From assembly GCA_002189035.1 (NCBI GenBank), contig NEEC01000026.1, forward strand, positions 186,001 to 250,000: a stretch of DNA of 64,000 nucleotides, written 5' to 3'. Every line of letters begins with the position of its first letter. Position 1 is the stretch's first letter. Below are positions 37,560 to 48,309 of the stretch, in pieces. The notes beneath the pieces are model-generated. The model was not told where the DNA came from. It saw only the letters and a list, made by a program, of their open reading frames with translations, and did not search any database. A program made the position numbers and the translations under genes. This stretch comes from Utricularia gibba. Its lineage: Eukaryota > Streptophyta > Magnoliopsida > Lamiales > Lentibulariaceae.

Positions 37560-37802
37560 TAGGGTTATGTGATACTAGAGAGCACGTTGATAAAGAAAAC
37601 ATTGTGAAAAATAGAATAAACCAGTTTGCCTATATGGAAAGAAAATGTAGGGACCTCTCGACAAGGACCAGACATAGTGAAGGACGGAAAGGATTGCTGT
37701 TGCAAGGAAAAAATTGATATGATATATGACCGGGTTGGGGATTTGCTAAGGGAAGTGGAGGAGTTGAAACAGGGAGTGAAGGACTCCTCCCTCATCAAGT
37801 AA
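37560..37802 (+). pseudogene. C-terminal piece of an ATHILA-type ORF
   Basis: The frame ending at the TAA at 37,800 reads IDMIYDRVGDLLREVEELKQ near its end, a coiled-coil-like tail. The same tail closes the minus-strand ATHILA-type ORF near 51,720. Most of the upstream ORF is missing, and part of it lies inside gag at 35.0-35.3 kb. About 450 bp of unassigned DNA separate it from the protease remnant. Confidence 0.65.
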
Positions 37803-38640
37803 CATTGCTGCAATGTGTTTCATTTTTATTTTTATTTTTATTTTTGTTTTATGGCGTTAGTCTAAGTTAAGAGTAATTTAGTAGTGTAATGTTATGGTCA
37901 GGAGAATTTTTTGAATGGTTGAGCAATTTTCTTACAAGCATGGGATGTTTCTCATGATGCACGAAATGCATGAAATTTTTTTTGGCCATTTATAAACCAA
38001 TGAGCATATTTTCCCTTGATTATTTCCATGAGGTAGCAACATGTTCAATGTAGTCAGATTGGTGCATTCAATATTTTTTTTAAGTAAATTGGCATGTGTT
38101 GATCTTTCATGGAAGATTGGTTGTCACGAAATCCGCAGACTATAAAAAAAAAGGGGGTCGGAAAAGCATCATCACAAGAAAAGCGATGAGACCCACATCT
38201 TGAAAAGCAACACACAACAAAAGAGCATGTGTAGAGGTAGAGTAAAGAGCAAAGGGAGGTTACAGGAGCAACTCAGAGGAGTATAAAGTCCCTTGGAGGA
38301 ATGAGTAGGGGAGTGCATTGCCCACACTCACATACGAAGAGGGGAAGCAAAAAAATAAGGAAGACAATGAAAAAAAAGAGGGAGACGAAAAATAGTAATG
38401 ACAACCAGCATTCTTTGGAGGTAATTACATGTTATTCTTGCTCATTTAATCTACGAATGCACCTTTCAGGATGAAACTATAATGCATGCTTGAGTGATCG
38501 CCTGACTTGCACACCAACACACTTTGAATTCAGTCATCTTGTGCTGAATATTAAGCATCCATGTCGTTGTGTACGAAAGCCATCAACTATTTTCCTCCTG
38601 TTAGTCATAGTTAGGATTTGAGGACAAGTCTAGTGTTGTT
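37803..38640 (+). other. 3' untranslated part of the plus-strand Athila-like element
   Basis: A TTTTTA run after the ATHILA tail and the 'agtaatttagtagt...gtcaggagaatttt' block match, in reverse, the stretch at about 50,880-51,700. The region is non-coding and leads to the 3' LTR. An AG-rich stretch lies at about 38,330-38,395. Confidence 0.6.
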
Positions 38641-39740
38641 CTTGCATAATGCGAATAGTATCATAGTTGTGTTTTTTATTCTTAGTTGGGACTAAATCGT
38701 AATTTAGACCCAACCTCAGTTCTAATAGTTTTTTTTTTCTGAGCAATGCAGTGCATGTCGGCAACCCAATCCCAAAGAGCTAGATATGAACAATGTAGTG
38801 GCAAAGGAAGAGGGAAAATGCTGAAAAGGACACAAAATCCAAGAAAAGAAAAAAGAAGGATTTTGGACAAAAATTGAGACAAGATGGAAAAAGGGGGTCT
38901 TCTCCATGGGAGAACATGACACATTTTTTTGGAGAAGAGATCTGGGGAAGAACAAGGAAGGATGACATAGGAGAAAAACAGGAACGAAGCTGAAATCTGA
39001 AGATTAACTTTCTATTTTTCAAGAGCATTATTCTTAGCTAATAGTAACCTGTGACGGTTTGAGTTTGTTGAACTTTTTAAATTCCTTACTTGTTTATTTT
39101 CTAGTTTTCGATTGTGAGATGAGTACAATGTGGATGATGTTTTACTTTCCATTTTCATTTACCTTAAGCATGAGTGGCTGGCACTTAGGGGTACCTAGAG
39201 GCGAAAAGGAAAGAAATGCGCTAATTAATCCTTAGATTTTTTTAACCATAAATCACTTCACTTCCTTAACAAACAAGATAGATCCAGGAGAAGGAAGTAG
39301 TGAAACTCATATGAAAAACCCTACTTAGAGGTAGACCAAAAATTAAGCGGAAAATAAAAGTTCGGGTAGACCTAGACTTTGTTGGTAAGAAGTTTGGTTT
39401 GTGGTTTGTGTGAGCATGTTTTAGTGATAAGCATACATCCCCTAAAAGTCCCAAGGCATCACTCATTTTATCTTAGATACAACCGAGTTCAAAATTTTGT
39501 AGCTTTTCCTTACTGTATTTTATCGTGAATCTGCCTTAGTTCTAGTTAAAACTAAATCTATCAACGTGACACTGATTGCATGTATTGACAATCACATGAT
39601 AAGCACCTGCTTTTTGTGTTCGACCCTAAACACTATGCTCATAATTATATTATGTTTGGATGTGTATTAGGTTATAAATTTTATTTGATAGAAAAATTTG
39701 CAAGTTTAGCGACGTTGCTAAATTTTTCGTTTATTAGGTG
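38640..39740 (+). repeat. Family B LTR, probable 3' LTR of the plus-strand element
   Basis: It follows 'gaggacaagtctagtgttg' (38,621-38,639), the sequence that precedes the LTR start in other copies. It aligns with the inverted LTR at 49,680-50,825. About 110 bp near the LTR start are missing. It ends near 'gctaaatttttcg' (39,717-39,729). With 32,955-34,120 it brackets the gag-protease remnant, giving an element of about 6.8 kb. Confidence 0.65.
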
Positions 39741-40064
39741 GCAAGACTTTAAACCTAACTTCTAATTCAATATTGTTGAGTAGATACTTAAATATAGTTT
39801 CACTTGATGTTACTCCTTATAATTGGTCTAAGTGGAATTATTTCGTTATCCATATTATTCACTTGTGTAACATCCTCATCAATCTTCAATTACTCTTCAT
39901 CATCTTGTTAGGCATCATCAGATTGTCTCCATTAGGAGGTTGAAATCCTCAGCATATGATAATGATCCAGCTGGCCATACTAAGGCATGCAGATTTTTGC
40001 TCCTATTATGCATAAGATAATTCGAGCCACAAACATGAGTCTCATTAGGTGGTCAAAACGCTGG

Positions 40065-40400
40065 GATCAAATTCAATGAGTCTAGCAATCCAATTCCGTG
40101 GTCACTCATTATTCATGTTGGATGTTGTCCACAAATGACATGCTACCCAATAATTATGAGAACCATGTCCATGCAGGCTTTGTCTCTTTGTCGAGGAGGA
40201 CATATGCATAGGGAAATAGTTGCCTCCAACATCCATAGCTATGGCAACAAGTAACTTGTAGTTACACCTTGCATACAAGTGTGTCTTATCTACTTGTATT
40301 ATTGGATGACAATGTTTGTAATCTACAATACAAGATCTGAAAGCCCAAAAAACACAGTGTGACATATGCTCTTCATACCTCCCATGAGCATTAAGGCAAA
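40065..40400 (-). pseudogene. MULE (Mutator-like) transposase fragment
   Basis: An 87-codon open frame on the minus strand contains FWAFRSCIVDYKHCHPIIQV, then DKTHLYARCNYKLLVAIAMD. This matches the start of the MULE transposase catalytic domain (normally ...PVIxIDGTHLYGKYKGxLLxAxxxD). Asp in DKTH corresponds to the first catalytic Asp. The rest of the transposase is absent or frame-broken, and terminal inverted repeats are not evident. This is a dead fragment. Confidence 0.75.
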
Positions 40401-40861
40401 TAAGATGTGGAATGCTCCCATGTATTAGAAACCAGGTTATGGTTAACCCATGCCCATATGTGAAATCCGTATGACGCTCAATCCGTAGCTGTTATTTGGA
40501 TTGAGTACAAGTTTTTTTTAATTTAATTTGAAGGATACTTGATCCTAAGATTTGGATCGAGTGGAGTTTTTTTAAAAAAAAAATCCCAAGTTGAGTATAT
40601 TTATTTGGATCAAGTGAATTGGATGAGAATTAATGGTTTTGTTTTTTTTGTGGGTTTGTGATAATAAAACAAGACACTGTAATATATAATACAATCTAAT
40701 AGGCAAGAAAATATTCCATAATACAAAAGAGGCAAACCAACAATGTTAATCTATTGCTTTTGCATAGCATAGCAAAATAGACAACAAAATTGATACTCCT
40801 ACATAATACAAAAGAGATAAAACACGTGGCATCAAATCATTGTTTTTTTTTATTGAGAAAA

Positions 40862-42164
40862 TGTTAAGTGTCATTTTCTAGTTTATTATTAGGTATTATT
40901 ATGTGTTATTCTAGTGTTAAGTCATCCAATTAGAAATTATATTGATAAGTAATTGAATTTCCTAGAAAAATCCTATTTTTCTATTTTGTATATATTTTCT
41001 CTATCTTTTTCGTGTACTTTGACCGAGATATGTCAGGAGGCAGTTGTGGAGTGTTGCAGGAGGTCAGACTCTGACTTTTCGTGCCTTGTACGTGACTTGG
41101 AACAATTGTGGGTGGAAGAATGACACTGGTCAAGACCCCTGACTTACGGCATGTTAGAGTTTGCAGAAATGATTAGACGCTAACTTGCACGCAAAGGAAA
41201 GCTGGTGGTGCACGCAAGACAGAAGGAATGATGGGAAGAGGACTAGAAGGAGTTAATGCATGAGGAGAGTGAGATAAAAGCAACTTGGAACACTTATTTT
41301 CGGAGCTTCTTTTCGCACTTAGCCTTTGAACTTAGAACTTTTGAGTTCTTCCTCTCCTCAAGGAGGAAGAACACTTCATTTCCAATTTCATTTTCTGTTT
41401 TCATGGCCCTTTGTGGCTAAAACCTTTTAGTTTTTAAGAGTAGATGAAGTTTCCTTCCAAGTCTTGAGCAATACACTCGGTTCTTCGCTGAATACATTTT
41501 GGATTTCGCATACTTCCACGTATCTTGTTGCAATCTTTCTGTAACGACTCCTAGTCAAGGTCCATGAGTAGCTGGCCATTCTTCACGGATTTTGGTGAAG
41601 ATCAAGGTGAAGAGCACCAACTCCAATCCTACTAATTCGAGAGAAGTAGTGGATTGTTTATGGCCTAGGTATCACGACATTGGACAAGTTGTGACCTCGA
41701 GCCTGCCACCGGCCATTGGCAATAGTTGGGCGCACACGTGCAATTTAGTTTTGAAGGTAATCGACGGCAATCCTCTTGTCTTCTTAATCATCCAAGGGGG
41801 AATCACATGAGGCTATTCCCGTGTCTCCTTTTCAATCAAAGTGTAAGGGAGAGTAGACTATTCCTTGCTCCTATAACCAGCTATTCAGAAGGAATTAGTG
41901 AAAACCGAGGCAAGGATAGACAAAGGAAGGAGATGGAATCTCATTCCCACGAACTGCAACCCGTAGTCAAGGCCCATCATTTAGGTTGTATCTTTCATTT
42001 CTGCATTTCACCAAACCCTTTTTACAAAACCGTGACATTTTGTAGAAGTTTCTTACAAAACACTTTTCACGAAAAACAACTTCCTCAGATTGACACTTGT
42101 ACTATGCTTTTTTGTGTTTTACGTTTTATATTTTTTAAATTTGTTGAGGAAACGACACACAATA
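40862..42164 (+). mobile_element. Solo LTR, family C (1.3 kb), with TSD
   Basis: It starts TGTTAAGTGTCATTTTCTAG and ends GAGGAAACGACACACAATA, and is flanked by the 5-bp direct repeat GAAAA (40,857-40,861 and 42,165-42,169). It aligns end to end with the LTRs at 42,277-43,530 and 53,008-54,312. The matching flanks show that this copy is a solo LTR, left by recombination between two LTRs. The only open frames inside are short and not conserved. Confidence 0.88.
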
Positions 42165-42276
42165 GAAAAAAAAACAGCACTTCGTGAAAATCACTTGTCA
42201 CATAATTTGAACTAGATTAGCAACCCACTCAAGGCGTCACTCATTTCAAAAAAAAAATTCTATTGGCATGCATGAC

Positions 42277-43530
42277 TGTTAAATGTCATTTTCTAGTTGT
42301 TTATTATGTGTTATTACGTGTTAATTAGATATTAAGTTGCTTAAATTAGGAATTAAATTGATAAGTATTCTTTTTTTCTTAGAAAAATTCTATTTTTTTT
42401 ATTTTATATATATTTATTGTTTTTTTTCGTGCACTTTCACCCAAAATGTCAGGTGGTAAGCTTGAAGTGTTGCAGGAGACTAGACACTGACTTTTCGCGC
42501 CTTTCACATGACTTTGGTCAATTGTGGGCGGGAGATTGACACTAATCAGGACCCCTAACTTACGGCATGTCAGAGTCTGCAGTAATAATTGGATGCTTAC
42601 TTGCATGCATGGGAAAGCTGGTGGCACATGCAAGATAACAAAAATGATGGGAAGGAGAGTAGGAAGAGTTAATGCACGTGAGGAGTGAGATAAAACCAAC
42701 TTGGAACAATCTCTTTCATGACTTTTGGCACTTTATTCTTAGACTTAGAACTTTTGGTTCTTCCTCTCCTTCGAGGGAGGAAAAACACTTAGTTTTCCAT
42801 TTCGTTTTCTATTTTCATGGCCATTCATGGCTAAATCCCTTTAGTTTTTGGAAATAAATAAATTTTCTTTCAAGTCTTGAGCATTAATCTCTGTTCTTTG
42901 CTGAATTCATTCCGGATTTTACATACTTTCATGCATCTTGTTGCAGTCTTTTTGTAATGTCTCCTAGTCATGGTTCATGAGTAGTAGGCCACTCTTCGTG
43001 GATTTTGATGAAGAGTACAATCTCCAATCCTACTGGTTCGAGGGAATTAACGAATTGTTTGTGAGTAAAGTACCGTGACAATGGACATGTAGTGACCTCG
43101 TACCTGTCATTGGTTCTTGGCAATAGCTGGGCACACATGTAGAATTCGGATTTGAAGGCAATCGACGGCAATCTTCTTGTCTTCCCGTGCCTTCTTGTCA
43201 ATCAGAGTGTAAGGGATAGTAGACTATTACTTGTTTCTATAACCAGTTATTCGGAAGGAATCAATGAAAGTCGAGGCAAAGATAGACAAAAAGAGGAAAC
43301 GGAGTCCATTTCCCATGAACTACGTCCCGTAGTCGAGGTCTATTACTTGTGTTGTCACTTTTATTTCTGCACCTAAAAAATCTCATTTTATAAACCCGTG
43401 ACAATTTGTAAAAGTTTTTTACAAAAACACTTTTCAAAAAACTCAACTCCATGAGATCAACACTCGTACTATACTTTTTTGTGTTTTATGCTTTCTAATT
43501 TAAAATTTATTGAGGAAACGACACGCAACA
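42277..43530 (+). repeat. 5' LTR of family C element
   Basis: It starts TGTTAAATGTCATTTTCTAG and ends GACACGCAACA, the same family as the solo LTR 113 bp to the left. There is no matching TSD. It is followed immediately by 'aatttttgacatcattgc', which looks like a C-to-T-decayed version of the conserved Athila/Tat primer-binding-site region (normally TTTTTGGCGCCGTTGC). It is therefore the 5' LTR of a truncated element rather than a solo LTR. Confidence 0.75.
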
Positions 43531-43840
43531 AATTTTTGACATCATTGCTTGGGAGTTGTGTGTTTTTGTGTTTAGTGTTGCGTATAGTTTTTCTTTTTCT
43601 TTCTTTCTTCTTGTTTTTCTTTTGCATTCAGCACTAAGGACCATAAAAGAAGAAATCACTACAACCATACTAACAGATCACTTTGTATCATCTTTGATGC
43701 AGAAGACAAGTTTGAACTATGCCCATATCTGTTTCAAACACTTCCTAAGTTTGGTGGGAGAGAGAATGATGACCCATACGTGCTCTTCATTTGGCACCCA
43801 TGCATGCTTTGATTTCTCTGAGTTTTATGCCATATAACAT
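43531..43840 (+). pseudogene. 5' internal end of family C gypsy element with gag start
   Basis: After the decayed primer site (about 43,533-43,555) come a T-rich leader and a short gag-like piece. In one frame this reads DKFELCPYLFQTLPKFGG followed by DDPYVLF, similar to the F-G-G/E-DP-x-HL motif of plant gypsy gag. It stops at about 43,830, 50 bp before a MITE-like unit. It is too short to make a product. Confidence 0.55.
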
Positions 43841-43882
43841 GTGAATTTGTGATTATAGGCTAAAAACTTGAGAAGCACGCTT

Positions 43883-44093
43883 ATGGGTATGGATTAGCCA
43901 TAACCCACATCCGTGTAACATTTTTAAAAACAATATATAATTATTTATATATAATATTACATATACATTTAATTTCAATAAAATTATTTTATTTTACATT
44001 CAATTTGTATATTTTGTTTTAAATTTATATAACGAAAAGCATCACACCATTATGTAGTTTTACAAGAGAGGGTTATGGCTAATCCACGCCCAT
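43883..44093. mobile_element. MITE-like unit with 24-bp inverted repeats
   Basis: The left repeat (43,883-43,906, 'atgggtatggattagccata...') and the right repeat (44,070-44,093, 'gggttatggctaatccac...') are inverted copies with two mismatches. Between them are about 160 bp of very AT-rich, non-coding DNA. One more single arm of the same repeat occurs near 40,435-40,460. The structure suggests a small non-autonomous DNA transposon; true ends and target duplication are not certain. Confidence 0.6.
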
Positions 44094-44109
44094 ATGTAGT
44101 TTGCTATAC

Positions 44110-45235
44110 TCGTTTGACCACATACGGGCGGGTTACGTGCAGCGGAAGGTGGGAAAAACAAAAATTTCCCTTTTTGTAACCAGCGATATCTCATATCGCT
44201 ATAGAATGATGCCTCTAGCTCATCCACACGAACTAGAAATAAATCCGACTAGGTTAAAAACAACAAATGTATCACATATATTTTGCCCAAAATATGTTTA
44301 AACCATCTCACGGAATAAACATACATCTGATGCCAATATCTCATATTTGCACCAAGACTTGATTCAACTCTTGAATCGGTATATTGGGAAAACACAGTAA
44401 AGCCAATGCTAATATCTCATATTAACACTGGCTATCAACACAGAAGAAACACATGGAATCAGCGAAGAAAATTACCAAACTCGAAACCAAAGTCGAGTTC
44501 TCTTCTTCGTATCGCTATTCACCGGTTTCGTTTCTTCCTAGAGCGCTTTTCCTCTTTCGGAGTTTGAACACCTCTTCCCAGAAGAAGAACTCTAAAAACC
44601 CCCGAAAGTGGATCAACACGCATTTTAATGTGGCACAAAGTTTTGACGGCAAAATGAGAACTTGGAATCTCATTCCAATATCTCGACAACCTGGCTAGGA
44701 ATTTACCCGACGAAACAATCAGTAAATCTGAAGTCTCATCTCCGTTTACCCGGAGTAATGAATCCTATATTAGTTATTCAGAGATCTTCATATACTATCA
44801 CTTTAGACCATCACTATCGCTGACTTGTATATTTCAACAAGCCTAAATAGTAACAAATCTAAGGCAATAATATATAAGACACAATGAAACCTCAAGTCGA
44901 AGGATTTCCATAAAGCAATCTGAATAACATTGTGTTGAAATATGTAAAATACCATGCATATGTTATTCAGCGTCACATGTTCGGTCAGCTCATCTCATGA
45001 GCCCCCACATGTTTATTCTGACATCTCATGTCAAGCAGCATTCGACCCACTGCCTACTGTATCTTGATAAACACTTTATCAACACAGTAAATAAACAGAG
45101 GTGACAGTTAAGCCAACTATGATGCCCAATCAAAGTATTCAAACTGTGAACCATTTGAATATACATGTTACAGGAGAATCTGCCGAATATTTTTAACAAC
45201 TTAAAAATACATTCTCCAAACATATAATTCTGGAC
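44110..45235 (-). repeat. Copia-related LTR and leader sequence (unresolved)
   Basis: No coding frame is supported. Repeated 'catctcatgt' and 'aatatctcatat' phrases recur in the copia leader at 46.5 and 47.4 kb. The stretch at 44,930-45,230 looks like LTR body on the minus strand. 'gtgcagcggaa' at 44,138-44,148 resembles the internal side of plant copia LTRs. The boundaries could not be fixed. Confidence 0.4.
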
Positions 45236-45244
45236 ATTGCCCAT

Positions 45245-45454
45245 GCAAAGGAACCAAGATCCCATAAGAACTCCAAACATATAGAACGGCGATATCACAT
45301 CCTACGAGAAATCGTGGCAAGGGGCGATGTGATAATGGAGAAAATAGCGTCGGAAGAGAATGTGGCCGATCCACTTACTAAGCCTATGAATCAACAACAG
45401 TTGGATCGTCATCTTGAGAAGATGGGATTGAGATACTATAGTGAATGGCTTTAG
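45245..45454 (+). pseudogene. Copia RNase H C-terminal end
   Basis: Seventy codons stay open to the TAG at 45,452. The translation includes AKEPRSHKNSKHIERRYHIL, GDVIMEKIASEENVADPLTK and HLEKMGLRYY. This is the well-known end of Ty1/copia polyproteins (...ADPLTKPL...), where RNase H finishes. Everything upstream of pol is missing, and the preceding DNA is non-coding. Confidence 0.88.
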
Positions 45455-45560
45455 CGCAAGTGGGAGATTGTTGGAAATATGCTCAAAAGTCATGTAAAGT
45501 TAATGTAAATGTAAAATAATTTTATTGAAATCAACTATATATATATATCTATATATATAG
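45455..45560 (+). repeat. Copia polypurine tract and start of 3' LTR
   Basis: Right after the pol stop comes the purine tract AAGTGGGAGA (45,458-45,467). The LTR start TGTTGGAAATATG follows at 45,469, a very common plant copia LTR start. About 55 bp of it (45,496-45,550) recur at 47,499-47,553. The LTR breaks off in a TATA dinucleotide run where an opposite-strand gag begins. Confidence 0.75.
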
Positions 45561-46520
45561 ATATATATATATATACCGAAACCGATCCTAAGGACACTGC
45601 AGCAACACTTGCTTCGTTTCCCATCCGAAGAATCACCTCTTTCGATCGCAATGACCCTCGATCACTCCTAGTCAGCACATGCGTAACGATGTCAGAACTA
45701 GCACCGGTATCTACTACCCAAGTGAGTGGTGAGCCATCAAACACATTGGAAGATGAAGAATGCAAACCTTTTGCTTTCTCCTTGTCCTTACTTTCCTTAA
45801 CAGACTTAAGGAAATCCGGACAGTTCCTCTTCCAATGTCCCTTTTTACTGTAGTGGATACACTTTCCTTTACTGCTAGACTCGCCCTTCTCAAGAACGGT
45901 CCGTTTCCTCTTCATGGGAGCACTCTTAACCTTTAAGTCCTCATCGACCTTCTCTTTTCCCTTCTTCGTGGACTTCTTCTTCTTGTTTCCTGCAATGACA
46001 AGAGCAGCTTCTCTTGTCTTGCTAGAAGAGGAAGCGTTTCGTTGAGCAACCGTCAACTTATTATTGTGTTCTGCTAGCGAGCAGCTGATCTGATTCATGT
46101 GAAAGTTCGTTATGAAGCTTCCAAACAACTTTGGAAGCGACTGCAGAACCAGATCAATTTTCAGATAAGTGTCCATCTTGAAATCAAGATTTTCTAGCCC
46201 TTCTATGAGCATAATCATAGAATTCACATGGGCGCTGACATCTGAACCTTCCTCCATACGTGCACCAAACAACCTACTCGACATCTCATATCGAGAGGAT
46301 CTGCTTGACGCACCATACAGTTCTCACAGGTGTTCCAAGATGGAAGCTGCTGTGGTGTAATTCTCATGTTGCCTCTACAAATCAGAATTCATAGAGGCCA
46401 ACATGTAACACCTTGCCGTTGTCATCTATCTCCCACTGAACTAGCAACTGGTGCTCAACATCTGTGGGATTAGATGGGTCAACTGGCACAAGAGGCTTTC
46501 CATCCAATACACATGCCATT
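45561..46520 (-). pseudogene. Copia gag plus protease start, broken
   Basis: It begins with MACVLDGKPLVPVDPSNP at about 46,520 and is interrupted by a stop and frame changes near 46,390 and 46,320. It is then open as a UBN2-type gag core (SSRLFGARMEEGSDV, SLPKLFGSFITNF), a Lys-rich linker, a zinc knuckle CIHYSKKGHWKRNC in which the second Cys is Tyr, and the protease motif WVVDTGASSDIVTH. The frame fades into a TATA repeat. The element reads away from the RNase H fragment next to it, so the two cannot belong to one intact copy. Confidence 0.85.
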
Positions 46521-46601
46521 CTTGATATAAACACTCACATAGTCACAACATCTCATGCTTGAACTATAAACAAATAATATCACATATCATTCATAATATT
46601 G
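46508..46601. repeat. 94-bp direct repeat, copy 1 (copia leader)
   Basis: It begins TACACATGCCATTCTTGATA and is repeated almost exactly at 47,384-47,477. It includes the complement of the gag start ATGGCATGTGTA. Together with the second copy it brackets the palindromic copia segment. Confidence 0.85.
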
Positions 46602-46602
46602 C

Positions 46603-47120
46603 CTGAATGGAGAGCCAAGAAATAATATCACATCTCGATTCAGATCCATATCCAACTTGTGTCTCTTGTCTTGAAGGGAAAATGACAAAGAGGCCTTTCA
46701 CGGGGCATTTCAAAAGAGCCATAGATAATTCACGCCAGAGGATTCCTTGGAAATTATACAAATTTCAGCGACTTTGTCCGATGGTATTCTGTTGTTATCT
46801 TTATCAAGATAGTACAGGCCGTCTTGTATCAAACCATGCCCAATGAGTTCCATTTTGCTAAGGATATATGTATGATATATTTTGCAAATGAACTCATTGG
46901 GCATGGTTTGATACAAGACGGCCTGTACTATCTTGATAAGGATAACAACAGAATACCATCGGACAAAGTCGCTGAAATTTGTATAATTTCCAAGGAATCC
47001 CCTGGCATGAATTATCTGTTTGATTTCAACTTCATTTTTCCTGTAAATGGAGAACTAGCAAGATCTACATATATTCAAGCATCCACATCAATCAAGAAGT
47101 CACGGACTTCAACTAATTGA
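46603..47120 (+). pseudogene. Copia pre-integrase/integrase piece containing a palindrome
   Basis: The plus strand first reads ISHLDSDPYPTCVSCLEGKM and TKRPFTGHFKRA, the zinc-binding start of copia integrase. It then enters a large inverted repeat whose right arm reads NELIGHGLIQDGLYYLDKDN, typical of the GAG-pre-integrase domain. In a normal element the pre-integrase domain precedes the integrase start, so the order here is rearranged. It is not functional. Confidence 0.8.
46725..47015. repeat. Large palindrome, 126-bp arms, 39-bp spacer
   Basis: The left arm is 46,725-46,850 and the right arm 46,890-47,015; they are reverse complements with about three mismatches. The landmark 'gtacaggccgtcttgtatca' (46,812-46,831) recurs inverted at 46,909-46,928. 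Both arms derive from the copia pre-integrase coding region. Confidence 0.92.
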
Positions 47121-47383
47121 TTACTACATTCATGTTTATCACATAAACAAGGTATGCACAATGTAACAAATAGAATTATCCTTGCTCTACATCTCCTCAA
47201 GTACATATGCTATTCTTGGAGCATGTAAAACAACAATCAACAGCTTGATTCACATATATCATATGCAATTCTATCTCTGCTCCTAACATTTCTATTCTCA
47301 GGTACCCATGCCATTCTTGAATAAAATGCTAGACAAGTAAACCCATTCAGCCAGCAATCATATAAGTAATTTAATATCTCAGG

Positions 47384-47477
47384 TACACATGCCATTCTTG
47401 ATATAAACACTCACATAGTCACAACATCTCATGCTTGAACAATAAACAAATAATATCACATATCATTCATAATATTG
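47384..47477. repeat. 94-bp direct repeat, copy 2 (copia leader)
   Basis: This is the second copy of the block at 46,508-46,601, differing at one base or so. It is followed at 47,499-47,553 by a repeat of the copia LTR piece seen at 45,496-45,550, so two segments of one element reappear here in a new order. Confidence 0.85.
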
Positions 47478-47553
47478 GCATTATGATTTATGTTATATAA
47501 AGTTAATGTAAATGTAAAATAATTTTATTGAAATCAACTATATATATATATAT

Positions 47554-47940
47554 ATATTATTTTAATAAATAATAATCTAATTTTTTAATACTATGAATTA
47601 TAATATTGTTGAAGATATAAAATTCTAATCTACTTTAATAAGAATTATCATTAATAATTAACTATATACAAAATTATTAATAAAAGATAGCTATTTTTCA
47701 TTTAATATTTACATTTTTAATATCAATTTTATTTTAAAAATAAAAAGTTAGTGTTTTAATATTGAGTTAAATCTATTGAACCATTTAGTTATGGTTTTTG
47801 GTTGAACTATTTTTCAAATGATTTGAACCAGATTCATTAATTTTTAATTATAAAATCACGATTTAATCCATCAAAATATTGAAAACATAGAAAATACAAA
47901 GTATGTCCTTAAATATATGATACAATTAAATTAAGAAGAT
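47554..47940. other. AT-rich intergenic DNA, no gene seen
   Basis: Very AT-rich with no coding frame or repeat structure that I can support. Confidence 0.5.
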
Positions 47941-47944
47941 TCAT

Positions 47945-48245
47945 CAAAGTCTTCATCATCGTTCTATATCTCAATGCTTCCAAATGAATTATAATCTAAA
48001 TCCATGTGATTATTTCTTCCTATCAATGCAAACATATACATAAAAAATATAATTATTAAAATTCATTGAAAATATATATATATCCAATACTTATAACATA
48101 CCTTCTATTTTCTCTTCATCATCTCCATTAATACATACAGGAGGCTCTAAAACTCCATAAAGTATGTATTCAAATTCTTCATAATCAAGAAATGGATCAC
48201 TTGGATCCTCAATAACTAATGCGTCTACCATTTCCAATAGTTCAA
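47945..48245 (-). pseudogene. Unrecognised acidic C-terminal exon pair, possibly hAT-derived
   Basis: On the minus strand 48,245-48,105 reads NPIDVELLEMVDALVIEDP, then DYEEFEYILYG, to a good donor (AAG|GTATGT). After an intron of about 85 bp an acceptor at about 48,025 gives RNNHMDLDYNSFGSIEI and a stop, with DDEDFDESS in the same frame beyond it. The acidic, Asp/Glu-rich end resembles tails of plant hAT transposases, but I cannot confirm the family. No upstream exon is evident. Confidence 0.3.
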
Positions 48246-48309
48246 CATCAATTGGATTGCATGTTATACACCATTATTAACCCAACTACATATAAAAATT
48301 CAAAAATAA

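Noticed and set aside
41726-42187. 153-codon plus-strand frame
   Set aside because: It is within a family C solo LTR and crosses its end; the related frame in the 53-54 kb copy is split by stops.
42379-42699. 106-codon minus-strand frame inside a family C LTR
   Set aside because: It lies within LTR sequence and is not kept open in the other two copies.
40862-43530. A single small element with two flanking family C LTRs (TRIM-like)
   Set aside because: The left LTR has its own target duplication directly at both ends, and the 112-bp middle lacks a primer site, so two separate insertions fit better.
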